20,088 bases of DNA, taken from Paratrimastix pyriformis. Lineage: Eukaryota > Preaxostyla > Paratrimastigidae. Positions within the stretch are counted from its first letter, which is position 1; each line of letters opens with the position of its first letter. Below, one piece after another: positions 7,473-17,230 of this stretch. The translations under genes and the position numbers were made by a program. The notes below the pieces were generated by a model. That model saw only the letters and a program-made list of their open reading frames with translations. It was not told where the DNA came from and ran no database searches. Location of the stretch: contig JAPMOS010000118.1 in NCBI GenBank assembly GCA_027972325.1, forward strand, positions 105,001-125,088, in the 5' to 3' direction.

Positions 7473-8754
7473 ATTTCCATCTGCAACGGCACCCACTCGG
7501 TTGCTTTCCCCGAGTTTGCCAGAGCCGGCCCTCTCCCCGGACGCTCCTCCAAATCGTCGTGCCCCCGCATCACAATTCTCGCTATTATTAGCCAAGCCAA
7601 ACGGAGACGGGGCTACTCCCTGTTACCTTGGGATGAACTTATTCTGGCTTCTGAAGTTGCGTGGGAAGTTGGCCTCGGACCTGACCAGCGCGAAAATTTT
7701 TGGCCCTGGCCAGACTGAGAATCGAACATTCTATCTTCTCATGGTTCAGAATTTTGCCGTGACCTACGACTTCATGACGGCTGTGCAAGCTGCTTCATTA
7801 ACCTTCACTGATATACAGGTCCAGTTGATTGGAAACTGTTTTTCTGATTATTGTTCACCACTGGCCCCAAGTTCGCTCCATTGTGCGTCAGAATTGAGAC
7901 CCTTCCTGTCCGATTGATCAGTCTCTTTTCTTTTTACATGCAGGTCCAGGCAACGGCACAGTTGAGCCGTTTGCGCGAAACTGTGCGCAATCGCGAGAAA
8001 GAGAGCGGTGGTCAGGTCTGTTCATCTATAAACTACCAGTTCTCTGATGTTTGACAGCCCGTGACCAGATTACCATTTCGTATGGGGAAGAAAGGAAGCC
8101 TCTTGTCAAATTTGGTTGTCGACTTAGGTCTGCTTCTATGTACGGCGATCGCCACCCTTGATTTCCCTCTAACTAGTCGAAGCGAAGCCTGGGACGCAGT
8201 CTCCCGTCGAGCGCCTCCAGCCGACCGAGCAGGATGACACTGAGGAAACCGCACTGCTGACAAGGCCTCCTCCTTCGTGCGAAGCAGGCAGGGTTGCGCC
8301 ACCCACCAAAAAGGCGAAGGGCCCAGCCAAGCCGCGGTCCCCGGCCAAGCCGCGGTCCCCGGCCAAGCCACCGACCCCGGCCAAGCCGCGGAGCTCGGCC
8401 ACGCCGCTGCAGACAATTCAAGCCAGGCCTTATACACGCCAACGACTGCGGGAAAACGAGGAACAAAGAAAGCGGCCCCGCCCCGCAGGCCCAGGCCTTG
8501 ACGATGATGACGATGATGAAGCGAGGGAATTAGAAGGCGAACAAGACGATCAAGGAGAACAATTCGAACATGTCGAACATGGCGAACAAGACGAACAAGA
8601 CGAAGAACCCTCTGACGGCGAAGGCGAAGGCGAAGAACGCGATGGCGGCGAAGTCGAAGGCGAAGACACTGCTGATGAAGCCAAAGTCGTTGTCGGTCTG
8701 CTCCTTTTGCCTCCTATTGGATGCAACAATGACCTCTCTCCATTAGAAATGTAA
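7473..8754 (+). CDS. Probable SET-domain protein methyltransferase (SETD3/RLSMT-like), spliced, acidic C-terminus
   Basis: Several exons can be followed. An upstream open stretch (7473-7718) contains GYSLLPWDELILASEVAWEV, then GLGPDQRENFWPWPD, resembling the helical segment of SETD3/Rubisco-LSMT-type enzymes (LALFLL.E...G..SFW.PYL). Exons 7944-8015, 8058-8114 and 8177-8754 join in phase over GT-AG introns of 42 and 62 bp, the latter with a CTAAC branch site. They read PGNGTVEPFARNC, then ARDQITISYGEERKPL, which looks like the end of a SET domain (A.RDI..GE.I.ISYG). The last exon carries four PAKPRS-type hexapeptides, KRPRPAGPG, six Asp, and a long Glu/Asp/Gly tail, stopping at 8752-8754. The exon structure between 7718 and 7944 and the start are unresolved. 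Such enzymes methylate lysine or histidine side chains; the substrate here is unknown. Existence of the gene is better supported than the SET assignment. Confidence 0.5.
8323..8406 (+). repeat. 18-bp in-frame tandem repeat (about 4.7 copies)
   Basis: Unit CCGGCCAAGCCGCGGTCC begins at 8323, 8341, 8359, 8377 and in part at 8395. It encodes (Pro-Ala-Lys-Pro-Arg/Pro-Ser/Thr), a basic, flexible, histone-H1-tail-like repeat in the last exon of the SET-like gene. Length is a multiple of three, so copy-number changes keep the frame. Confidence 0.9.
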
Positions 8755-9456
8755 GCATTGACACGTCTATCCCACCACAATTTCAGTTGACAACAGGGTG
8801 AAGTGTCCTCTTCGATGACGGCTGACCGGGAGAATCGGCACCATGGAGAGGGAGATGGGAACGACCTTGGTGGGTGAGGGGATGGTGGGTGGCATTTTCA
8901 AATCCTGTTCGAGTTTCGACCCTGCGAATGGCCCTCCCGAACGAATGGCTCTCTACTTTCGTTCTCAATTTTCTGCATCCCAGGCCTGTCATCCACCCAG
9001 CGTGCTTCATAGGAACTGCCATCTGGATGATCAATTTATCTTGAGCTGGCTGGTCGGCACCTCATTCTGCACAGTTCCCTCTCGTCCCCCCCACGCTTTT
9101 GCAAGCTGATGATGACCACCATGCAGCCAATACGTACCCGGGAGATGCCCATTCAACCCTGACCCCGGCCCAGCAGTTCGACCGTCCGTGGATGTCGGTG
9201 TGCCTCTGTCTCTATGTGTCCACTGTGTCTCTGAGTCTGTGTCCGATTGTCTGGATGGAGGCAGAAGTCCTGGAGTCTACCTGTTTCAACGCCCCCAGGA
9301 CCGCGGACACAGAAAGGAAGGACACCGCAAGAAGTAGAGGGACAATCGAAGAGGGAAGCGCCATCGTCAAGAAGTGACCAGGCCAACATACGCAAGCAAG
9401 CAGCGAACAAGGGTCAGTTAAGGACAAAGCGCGCAGGGCAGAGCACGTCAACATCC

Positions 9457-9513
<57 letters not shown>

Positions 9514-9560
9514 CAACCACTCCAACCACCACACCCCCGTACTGCTCCACCAAAGGCTGG
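8755..9560. other. Intergenic DNA, no gene recognised
   Basis: Open frames here are short and unlike known proteins. A GTAAGC...TTTCAG pair at 8751-8786 could be a 36-bp intron at the very end of the SET-like gene, but both continuations stop within a few codons. The only clear feature is the (CA)n tract described separately. Confidence 0.4.
9458..9512. repeat. (AC)n microsatellite, about 55 bp
   Basis: Uninterrupted AC dinucleotides from 9458 to 9512. Long Cys-Val or Thr-His frames across it are artefacts of the repeat. Confidence 0.97.
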
Positions 9561-10689
9561 GAGGGGGTGGGTCAGTCGCACGGCGAAGCGGTGAGTGAAG
9601 AGACTGACCTGTGCGGGGACCTGGTGTCGTGCGTGGGGCGTGGGTGGGGATGCGCGCATATCTTCCCCGTACGGGCGGCCCTGCTACTTGAAAACAACCT
9701 GCGGCTTCGTCCTGGCGTACCCCAGGTCTGTCACCCAACCCGTCGTGTTGCTGGACTGCCCCTTCCGGGGAACTTCCCACGGTGTGGCAGGTGCTGCCAT
9801 GGGTGGATGTTGGTGTGCTTCAGTGTCGGGTGATGATATCACGGCATGCTACCCCCCACTGCATGACGCTGGTCTGGCGTCCACTTCACGCCCTGGGCGA
9901 GCCTGCCCCGGTCCTTCTGATGCTGCCGGCCTGGCCCCAACGAGTGTCTCTCCGCCTCCGTGCCCTGCCGTTCGCCGTTGCCCCACCGTCAGCTCCTCTG
10001 GCCCGTTCGCAGCAACCAGCCCCTCGCTCGACTTCAGCCACTTCCAGCAACCCCCTTGCCATGCAACCTGGGCCCCTTCCTGCCGGGCAGCGCCTCGCAC
10101 CGGCCAACCCGGGGGGTCATCGCCACCTCGCTGGTGGACATCGCTACGAGCAGTCTGCAATCATTCGTGCTCGGCTGTGCGAAGGGCTGCACGGGGCGTG
10201 CTGGTACCGCCACCACCTCACATCCGGGACGGCCCTGCCGCCCACCCGGTCTTACTCCTCATATCATGGGCCCGCATCAGATGGCACACACATGGACAAA
10301 TCCAAAAAACGACCATCATAAGAAAAAACAATCTCGCCAAACGGCAAATCGGCAACCCAACCAACAACCCGACCAACCAACCACCCACCCAACCAACCAA
10401 CCACCCAACCAACCCTACCACCCAACCAGCCTAACCACTTCTTTAAAAACCTATCGATATCTCAGAAGTTGGCGCACGTTCGTCATGTTTTTGGTCATCC
10501 ATGTGGCATTTTTTTTTGGTTTTTGGCAGTTCCGAGGGCTGGTCGCCCATCATCAGGGGAAACAGATGCCATGGCGGGGGTGGGGACACGACACTCATTT
10601 TTTTTCTGCCCGCACCTCGCCCATCATCCGTGCCACAGGATGTTTCTGCCTCGTGAGCCCTTCCGCTTCTACGCCGCTCCCGCTTCTTC
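9561..10689. other. GC-rich stretch, coding status unclear
   Basis: Open frames exist in several phases on both strands, as expected in GC-rich DNA, and none is convincing throughout. Two short plus-strand segments (around 9670-9720 and 10100-10230) have a coding-like look and could be exons of the gene whose IQ exon lies at 10928, but I cannot connect them. A CCAA-type repeat lies at 10354-10434. Confidence 0.35.
10354..10434. repeat. Imperfect CCAA/CCCA tetranucleotide repeat
   Basis: Runs of CCAACCAA interspersed with CACCCA from 10354 to 10434; simple-sequence DNA. Confidence 0.85.
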
Positions 10690-11080
10690 CGGGTCTTCAC
10701 GTTCGCTCGGTCGGCGAGGCGCGCCTGCGGGCGGCCCTGCTGGTCATCACCGGCCCCAACGCCCGGCGGATGGTGCTGCCCCACAGCGGTGAGGCCTTCT
10801 GTCTGTCTCTCCGGTGGGACCTGAACCGGGATGGCTTGTGCCGACGTGGCGGTTGGGCTGGCCTACGTGCCTCCTGTCCCGCCCACCCGCCCATCCTTCA
10901 CTCCCTCCCCACCATCCCCGCCCACAGCCGGGTCGAGGCGGCCATCCTGTTGCAGCGCCCCTGGCGTGGCTTCCACACCCGCCGCACGATGCCGCCATAC
11001 ATCCGCAATCGGCTGAACAAGCTGACCATCGCACGGCGGGTCATCGCCCCGCTGACCAACCGCGGCGAGGAGGCCAGTAG
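10690..11080 (+). CDS. Exon(s) of a host gene with an IQ (calmodulin-binding) motif, cut at the virus-like element
   Basis: One plus-strand frame covers EARLRAALLVITGPNARRMV and, after a pyrimidine-rich stretch ending CCCACAG (10927), VEAAILLQRPWRGFHTRR followed by IRNRLNKLTIARRVIAPL. The second stretch fits the IQ motif (I-Q-x-x-W-RG-x-x-x-R), which binds calmodulin or EF-hand light chains in myosins and many cytoskeletal proteins. An intron 10814-10927 (GTGGGA...CCACAG, 114 bp) keeps the frame, but so does no splicing. Coding character stops at about 11,080, exactly where the AT-rich element begins, so the gene is probably interrupted there; any remainder would lie right of the window. The protein family beyond the IQ motif is not recognised. 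Confidence 0.45.
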
Positions 11081-11139
11081 TTATAAAAGGAGAGTTCTGA
11101 GACAAGCGATTTTCACACACAATTTTTCACGCTTGCGTT

Positions 11140-11420
11140 GTTATTTGAGGCAAAAATCGATTTCTTCAGAACAAAATCTTTTTTTCTCATTATTTTTTAT
11201 CGAAAAGGAGCATTTTATTTTATCAGCTTTGAATGATTTAAGCATTAATTTTCTCGAGCTACAAACGTTATTTGAGGCAAAAATCGATTTCTTCAGAGCA
11301 AAATCTTTTTTCTCAATGTTTTTTAAGTAAAACGAGCATTTTATTTTAATCAGCTTTGACTGATTTAAGCATCAATTCATTCGAGCTACAAACGAAATTA
11401 GAGGCAAAAAGCGAATTCTC
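11140..11420. repeat. 127-bp tandem repeat, about 2.2 copies, at the left edge of the virus-like element
   Basis: TTATTTGAGGCAAAAATCGA begins at 11141 and 11268, and a diverged third start (GAAATTAGAGGCAAAAAGCGAA) lies near 11394, giving a 127-bp period. Copies also share GAGCATTTTATTTTA, TCAGCTTTGA and TTCGAGCTACAAACG. Position next to the element border suggests part of a terminal repeat. Confidence 0.88.
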
Positions 11421-11978
11421 CATGCATTTTCAATTTTTTTCCATTTTTTTTGTCCCAGAAATTATTTTGCCATTTTTGTCAAATCAAACAATTCAATCAT
11501 CTTAAGCATCAAACGAAAGAGAATTCAATCAGAAACAGCTTATCTCTTCATTCAAAATAAAATTGTGACAAAAGTGCTTTTCAAAAGTGATCATTAAATA
11601 ATGCATCAATCTTAAGTAAATGATGCATTCTTTTTGATTGAATCAGCTCAAATAATTGATTCTAAGAAAATGGAAAAGTATGACAAAATGATAAAACAAG
11701 ATGAAATTTGATTTCAGCACCGAGCCCTTTAAAGCGAAAATTTCAATAGGGAGAACATGAATTGAAAGAGAAATCAATCAGATTTACCTTCTATTTCAAA
11801 GAGATAAAAAACAGCGTTTCATCATTTGAGCTCTGAGTGTTTTAAGATGATAATTCAATGAGCAACTGATGATATAATGAGGAATATCTCATCAGAATGC
11901 GCACTCATTATAATCACTGAATCAGTAAAGGTATTTTAAGAAAAATTATTATCTATAGTTAGTATATAATAACCACTA
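11421..11978. other. AT-rich non-coding end region of the virus-like element
   Basis: No open frame. It contains many short echoes of TGATTGAATCAG, AAATGATGCATC and ATCATTTGAGCTC-type motifs, suggestive of worn repeats or protein-binding sites. TATA-like stretches at 11951-11970 (ATCTATAGTTAGTATATAAT) stand just before the start at 11979 and are the likely promoter of that gene. Confidence 0.5.
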
Positions 11979-12653
11979 ATGTCAAGCAAGCAATCTGTTG
12001 AGTCTGATATGCCAGTTGTGATCATTCCGAACGATTTCACAGTTAAGAAGCTGTCAATTGAAGCCTTATCTGAATCGTCCAGGAAGCAAGAGAAGACAAT
12101 GAAGATGTGTCACATTGAACATAATGGTAGTAACCTCTTAGTTCAGACGCCACAAATCGACTTAGGACCTTATGGAGTGAACTTTTATGAGAACACTAAA
12201 ACCATCAGGTTACCAGTTGAGAATGTAGGCGATGACTTTAAGAAGATGATAGACAAGCTCGAGAAGTACTGTCAAAACAATGTGGAAAGCATTGTGAATG
12301 GTACTTTTGAAGAAGGCAAACCAGATGAATTTCAATACAAATCATTTGCCAAGACGAGTGATAATGACAAGTTTCCGAGCTACTATAAAGTAGCAGTTGG
12401 ATATGCAGATACACTGTATCCGAGTGTCTTCCGAAAAGATGAAGATGGTGAGGTAAAACAGGACACAACAATACAAACAAACGAGGATTTACGAAAAGCC
12501 GTCAATCCAGGTAGCACAGTTAAAATGATAGTCCAACTTAAAGTATGGGTTGATGATAAGCAGCATTATGGAATCTCAGCCTCATGCAAACAGCTACTTA
12601 TAGTGAAAGAAGGGAAGAAGAAAGCAGACAATTCAAAGTCTCTTTTTGCTTAA
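11979..12653 (+). CDS. DUF5871-like viral single-stranded-DNA-binding protein
   Basis: 224 residues from ATG 11979. The central stretch MCHIEHNGSNLLVQTPQIDL followed by GPYGVNFYE, then an LP..N strand, FKKMIDKLEKY, a SYYKVAVGY strand, and near the end VKMIVQLKVWVDDKQHYGIS, follows the layout of the DUF5871 family of giant viruses and relatives. There I recall the pattern as ..YN...L.IQTP.....G, ..F...L..LD, ..K.KLPY and a final K.I....IW....FG.S.....V. That family is thought to bind single-stranded DNA in replication. A Ser/Lys-rich start and a basic tail (KEGKKKADNSK) flank it. It converges with the fibre gene, which ends within four bases. A TATA-like element lies about 15 bases upstream. 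The frame looks whole. Recognition is from remembered motif pattern, not a search. Confidence 0.6.
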   Translation: MSSKQSVESDMPVVIIPNDFTVKKLSIEALSESSRKQEKTMKMCHIEHNGSNLLVQTPQIDLGPYGVNFYENTKTIRLPVENVGDDFKKMIDKLEKYCQNNVESIVNGTFEEGKPDEFQYKSFAKTSDNDKFPSYYKVAVGYADTLYPSVFRKDEDGEVKQDTTIQTNEDLRKAVNPGSTVKMIVQLKVWVDDKQHYGISASCKQLLIVKEGKKKADNSKSLFA

Positions 12654-15620
12654 ATATTGGTAGCTTGTCGTACATTGTTTATCTTCCATGTTGCCTTCAG
12701 TGTTGAGTCATCAGCGAGATAGAATGCCATTTTACCATTATCAATTGAAGAAGGTTGAGTAGTTTCGAACGTAACAGAAATCATCTGTCTGATTTCCGCT
12801 ACAGCAGTTTTAAGTGTTTCTATTTGAGCTTTTAATGACATGTTTTCATCAGTGAGTGAATCACAATGTGCCTTTAGTTTTTCATCTCATTGAGCATCAT
12901 GAAAGGCAAACGATCTTGTCGAATACCTTCAACAGCGCCATCCTTGTAATATACTAAATCAGGACATACATCAACACATTCTTCAGCTATTAGACCATAG
13001 CATTTGACCTTTTTCTCATCAGCCTTGTAATTGAAATTGACGGGACGTAACTTATATAAATATGACGTATCAGCCATATCCATTACGTTTTCCTTGTATC
13101 GAATTGAGGATGTAGGAACATGTATTTTTCCAGTAGTATCGATGTACATTTGCAGAGAATCACCAGTTGATTGAGCAGTAGCTAATATGACAGGTGAAGT
13201 CACACGAGTCTTACCAAAGTTAATCACATTAGCCCCTCCAACATTAAAAACAACTCCAAAGTTAGCGTTATTTGCATTAAAGTATGAACTTGTAGTATCA
13301 CCAGAAATGTTAATAAGATTATTATTCGATGAGATATTAGTGGAAGAGCCACTATTAGCAGCGAGAGACTGTGCAGAAGTAGAAGTTACAGTAGTTGCAG
13401 AGATAATACCATTTGCATCACTATATAGATATCCAGAGGTGTTGTTAGGCAGTTTTAATCCGCCATTTAATATTGCCATGCCACGAAGCCAAAGATTACC
13501 ACTGTTAGCATTGCATGAAAGGTTCATAATATTGTCACTATTTTCGAATAGTATACCGCAGTTAGCATTGTTATAAGAACGAAGCCTAAGTGCTTGACCA
13601 GAGAAGTCATTTCCGGCACATGCAGTTGAATTGTCAAATGAAGTGGTTGCAGACATATATGCGCCCCATGAGTGATCAGATGTGCCATTGAATCCAATTT
13701 TAAGTCCGAGATTTGCGGAGGACGATACAGAGCTAATTTTAGGACTTGCTAAGTTACCACCAGCAGTGAGCAGTCCACGAGTCCAGAAGGTACCAGTATT
13801 GGAATTTGCCGAGAAGTTGCATACATTGTTTGAGTTTTCGAAGATTAATCCGGTAGAATTACTGTCATAAACACGGAATCGAATTGCGTTGTTCATATCA
13901 TACCCGGCACATGCCGCACCAGTTCCAGGGAAGTCAGCATTTGCGCCAGAGCTTGACTGATAAATGCCCCAGTTGGTGTTACCATAAGGATACATTGATA
14001 TTTTGAGGGAACCAGTATTAGAACCGATAAATGGACATTCAAATGGAAATGCAGTCTTAAGTTTATTTGAATATATGGAAAGCATATCAGTAGCACCAAT
14101 AGTGAATGTATGATTTGGAGAAGTGTCATTAGCATTGTAATCGCTATTGTATTTGATGTTGCCTTTTGACTTGATTGTGAACGTAGTGTTATCAGCATTT
14201 TCGAATGTGGTATCAGTTGAATTCACAGTGAAGTTACCAATTTTGAGAGAAGTATTAAGAGGAATTATGTTGTCAACAGCTATTGGATTGTTTATGATTA
14301 AGTTGCCACCAGTAGTTGTTATTGAATTAGCCGTTACAGCGAGTGGAAAAGCACCAGTTACAACATATCCAGATGAGTCAGTTCCGAGGATTGGAGCATC
14401 TGTTATTGTAGTCTTTAGAGTTCCAGTGCATAGAACAGCACCAGAAGTGATAGAATTGCATGAGATAGCAGCAGGAACACTCAATGTTGCACCAGTAGGA
14501 GCCACTTTATCAGCTACCACAGTAGCACAGTATATTTTGCTATTAGCATCACGTTGCACAATTGTTGAAGGCGCATTAGGAATAGATAAAGAGGCTATTT
14601 TTGCATCAGTCACAGCTCCATCAACGATATCAGTCGATATGATTTTAGATACAGCCAATTCACCAGTTGCAGTGGAATGAACTATATTAGCAGAAGCCAT
14701 TGTAGGAATGATAATTTTTCCAGCATCATTCACTTGGAACAATGTAGAGGCGCCATTGTTTGTAGTTACAGTGAAGTTTTGCCCGTTTCATTATTGTCAT
14801 TATCAATATCAATGTTTACATTACCATTTGATTGAATGTCTAAGTTTCCAGAAGTCACTGATTTGACAGAGTTTGCTAATACAGTGTTTGCAGAGAGATT
14901 GTTTACTTTAGTGTCACCACTTGCATTTCTAAGAACAATAGTGGAGGCAGAACTTGCATCAGTAGCAGTTGTAGCAGAGTTAGCTATTTTTCCAGCGGTG
15001 CTAATAGTGTTAAGTTTAGAATCATTAATTGTGCCATCAGTAATATCAGAATTTATCAAAGTTGATGATGACATATTTCCAGAGGCGTCACAATGAACCA
15101 ATCCAGCGGTGGTAAAAGAGGTGATTTGTGCATTAGTTGCGGTGATTTTTCCAGAAGCCAGAAGAACATTATTAACTGAAGTGCCATTACCGGCAGACAT
15201 TTCTGTGATGGTATTGTATTTAGCAGTGGTTGATTCATTTGCAGCAGAATTCTTCCAGCATTGAGAAGTAGCATCATAAAGCAGTATTTGTTTATCGACA
15301 AGTCCAGTTGACACATCCACATTAGACAGTTGTCCAATTGACATGTCAGGAATAGGAGCAGAAGGCAAAATGACATCACTATTGAATTTGACGAGTCCAT
15401 TAAATGTAGTTTCACCATTGACTGTATGAGTGCCGCCATTGATTGTAAGATTGTTTCCTAACACTGTTTCTCCATCAATAGTTACATCTTTCTTTAATAC
15501 AGCATCACATCTAAGTTCGAGAGGATTTTCGTTCTGAGTTTCGACAGCTACTCTATCGTAACCAAAAGTGTTAGCGAGAGAGATTCTGTCAGTAAAGATG
15601 ACTTTCTTTTGTGGTTCCAT
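12650..15620 (-). CDS. Large tail/fibre protein with C-terminal S74 intramolecular chaperone
   Basis: Minus strand from ATG 15620 (MEPQKKVIFTDRISLANTFG) to 12650, about 985 residues. The shaft is made of low-complexity Ser/Thr/Asn/Gly-rich repeats of short beta strands with alternating NGGTHTVNGETTFNG- and NASGDTKVNN-like units. Two or three longer repeats (about 13,500-14,000) share SWGAYMS / GNDFSGQALRLRSYN / GILFENSDNIMNLSCNA features. Near 13,080-13,115 comes SSIRYKENVMD, then LRPVNFNYK and YGLIAEECVDVCPDLVYYKD: the S74 chaperone domain, which trimerises phage tail spikes and fibres and cuts itself off with a Ser-Lys dyad. A coiled-coil (ENMSLKAQIETLKTAVAEIR) follows. This is presumably the host-binding fibre of the particle. 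TATATA lies at 15,622-15,627, directly before the start. The gene looks broken. Confidence 0.8.
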
Positions 15621-15684
15621 CTATATAACCGCAATAGAAAAATACAAAAACATGAAAATATTAAGGTGTTGATTGACGATAAGT

Positions 15685-16110
15685 TTATAGCTTAGAGAGG
15701 ATGTAAGGACGAATCATGTCACCACCAATAATAGAGCAAATAACACCGACATAACGATTGAGCAGACTCACATCAAGTTTTGAACCGAATGCAAAACGAA
15801 GAGCCAGATACACAGCCATTGACATGCCACCATCGACGAGAGCATTCTTTAGCATGGTTGAGTCGAATGATAATCCAGCCATCAGGTCTCTTCCATCGAG
15901 GAGATTTTGTAGAATAGGAGCCACAATTGTAAGTCCACCAGCTCCAGCCAGCCCGACATTTAGATAGTCAGCATAATCACTCCGCAGTGACAGAGTTTTA
16001 GTGATAAGCCAATACAATGAGACACCACTGATTGATTTGATGGTGATGTCTTTTAGGTCAATTGCAGATTTACTGTCAGATGTAGCCATGGATGATTTAA
16101 TACTATTCAT
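15685..16110 (-). CDS. Small multi-pass membrane protein
   Basis: About 141 residues from ATG 16110 (MNSIKSSMATSDSKS). Starts at 16089 (MATSDSK) or 16155 are alternatives; I prefer 16110 because the stretch before it is AT-rich and leaves the usual ~60-base gap to the next gene. Hydrophobic segments are ISGVSLYWLITKTLSL, VGLAGAGGLTIVAPILQNLL, GGMSMAVYLALRFAFG and YVGVICSIIGGDMI, about three to four membrane spans, with short charged loops. Small hydrophobic proteins of this kind are common beside the capsid genes of Polinton-like viruses, where an internal membrane is suspected. Family not recognised. The frame looks whole, and the gene lies in line with the fibre and the two genes upstream. 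Confidence 0.6.
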   Translation of the reverse strand: MNSIKSSMATSDSKSAIDLKDITIKSISGVSLYWLITKTLSLRSDYADYLNVGLAGAGGLTIVAPILQNLLDGRDLMAGLSFDSTMLKNALVDGGMSMAVYLALRFAFGSKLDVSLLNRYVGVICSIIGGDMIRPYILSKL

Positions 16111-16167
16111 GGATAAAAAAATTAAGGACAAATAAGAATTAGGAGAAGAAGACATACTTAGTTGTGA

Positions 16168-16554
16168 TTAGAAGAAGACATCCGATTCCGATGTAGCCGA
16201 ACGTGGTAATACAGTTTGCGACACGGGTGAGTTTTTTTGGACAGTGTCGAGGGTTTCTTTTGCTTTAACGACAACAGACTTAGCGGCTTTCATATTAGAA
16301 CTGACTTGTCCGAGTAAGTTTCCACCGAGAATCATCATCAATTGATACTTAGGTTGCATCATCTTAGACTTTAATAAGCCTTCCATATCACCATTCTTAA
16401 TCATTTCATCGAGGCATTTTTGAATCTCCTCTTGAGAACATTCCAATGAGTCACGATAACCATGAAGGTATTTAGGCATTATCTTTTCAGTTATATCAGC
16501 AGTCTTAAGCAGCATTTCAGTTACATGTTTGCTACTGTGAAAGGATTCATCCAT
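16168..16554 (-). CDS. Unknown 128-residue protein of the virus-like element
   Basis: From ATG 16554 (MDESFHSSKHVTEMLLKTAD) to 16168. The N-terminal two thirds are predicted helical and charged (ECSQEEIQKCLDEMIKNGDM), followed by MMILGGNLLGQVSSNMKAAK and a Ser/Thr/Val-rich tail ending ATSESDVFF. The start overlaps the end of the upstream acidic gene by 34 bases, typical of a compact virus-like operon. No cysteine pattern, signal peptide or long hydrophobic span. The helical, gene-dense setting suggests a minor structural or assembly protein, but I do not recognise the family. Confidence 0.6.
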   Translation of the reverse strand: MDESFHSSKHVTEMLLKTADITEKIMPKYLHGYRDSLECSQEEIQKCLDEMIKNGDMEGLLKSKMMQPKYQLMMILGGNLLGQVSSNMKAAKSVVVKAKETLDTVQKNSPVSQTVLPRSATSESDVFF

Positions 16555-17164
16555 TTTGCATCAACAACTTTAAAGAGGTCAATTTTGAATTGCATCAGTT
16601 CATCATCAGACATTGCGGCGAAGAATGCCACATTGTATTTTTCTTGGTCCATACCGAGTTGATTAGTCAGTACGAGCAGCTCATTGATGTCGTTTTCACG
16701 TTTGAGTGAAATCTTTGCCTTCTTAGGTTTCTTTGGAGGCTTAGGGAAATGAATTGCACGAGGTGCTCTTGGACGTGCTTTGAGTGCTTGTTTTGCTTGT
16801 TCCTGTTGTTGTTCGAATTCTTCTACAGCCTGTTGCATGAGTTTTGTTCAGTTTCGACTTGTTCCTTTGTCTTAAACACAATTTTACCATCAGGTATTTC
16901 ATTGTGTAGTTGGTCTTTACGAAGAAGGAAGTCCATATTATCAATCAGTTCATCCGACGATTTTTCTTTAGGCTCTTCTTTAGACTCATCTTTTGAGTCA
17001 TCATCAGACTCCTCAGTATCAGTATTTGATTCAACTGAGGCATCATCATTGACACTTTGAGAATCTTCACTATTTTCATCATCTCCATAAGGTATAGATA
17101 TTTCACTCGATGAAGAGACAAAAGACTGTAAATCCTCATCAGATTCAGATACACTGTCAGACAT
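16521..17164 (-). CDS. Acidic N-terminal / basic coiled C-terminal protein of the virus-like element
   Basis: Coding stretch from ATG 17164 (MSDSVSESDEDLQSFVSSSS) to 16521. The first ~80 residues are almost all Ser, Asp and Glu, interrupted by Lys. Then comes LIDNMDFLLRKDQLHNEIPD and a Gln/Glu helix (QQAVEEFEQQQEQAKQALKA). A very basic Pro-Lys patch follows (PKPPKKPKKAKISLKREN), and finally a compact helical end (MDQEKYNVAFFAAMSDDELM). An acidic head plus a basic, Pro-rich middle suggests a DNA- or capsid-binding structural protein; no family recognised. It is the first gene of the leftward block, and its start faces that of the zinc-finger gene across 66 bases. It may be one broken gene or two overlapping ones. 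Confidence 0.5.
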
Positions 17165-17230
17165 ATTAGTTAACTAATACAGTTCACACACAAAATATTT
17201 TTTCTATATAGATTATAGTTACAATTCAAA
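17165..17230. promoter_or_regulatory. Divergent AT-rich promoter region between leftward and rightward gene blocks
   Basis: 66 bases separate the two start codons. They contain TTTTTTCTATATAGATTATA (17199-17218), a TATA-like core usable in both directions. The octamer TATAGTTA recurs before the start at 11979 (11954-11961) and here (17215-17222), so it may be a shared promoter word. Confidence 0.45.

Noticed and set aside
7202-7600. Minus-strand frame of 132 codons
   Set aside because: No ATG-supported start or recognisable motif, and it is antisense to the better supported SET-like exon; ends in an A-run artefact.
8323-8406. CRISPR-like or regulatory repeat
   Set aside because: No spacers; the repeat is in frame and encodes PAKPRS units.
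9212-9780. Cys-Val and Thr-His rich proteins
   Set aside because: Produced by reading the (AC)n microsatellite.
11081-11090. TTATAAAAGG as a TATA box for a gene at the element edge
   Set aside because: No open frame of interest follows for 900 bases; more likely a chance match at the junction.
13187-14680. Plus-strand frames inside the fibre gene
   Set aside because: Antisense to the repeat-rich fibre sequence; no start context or motif.
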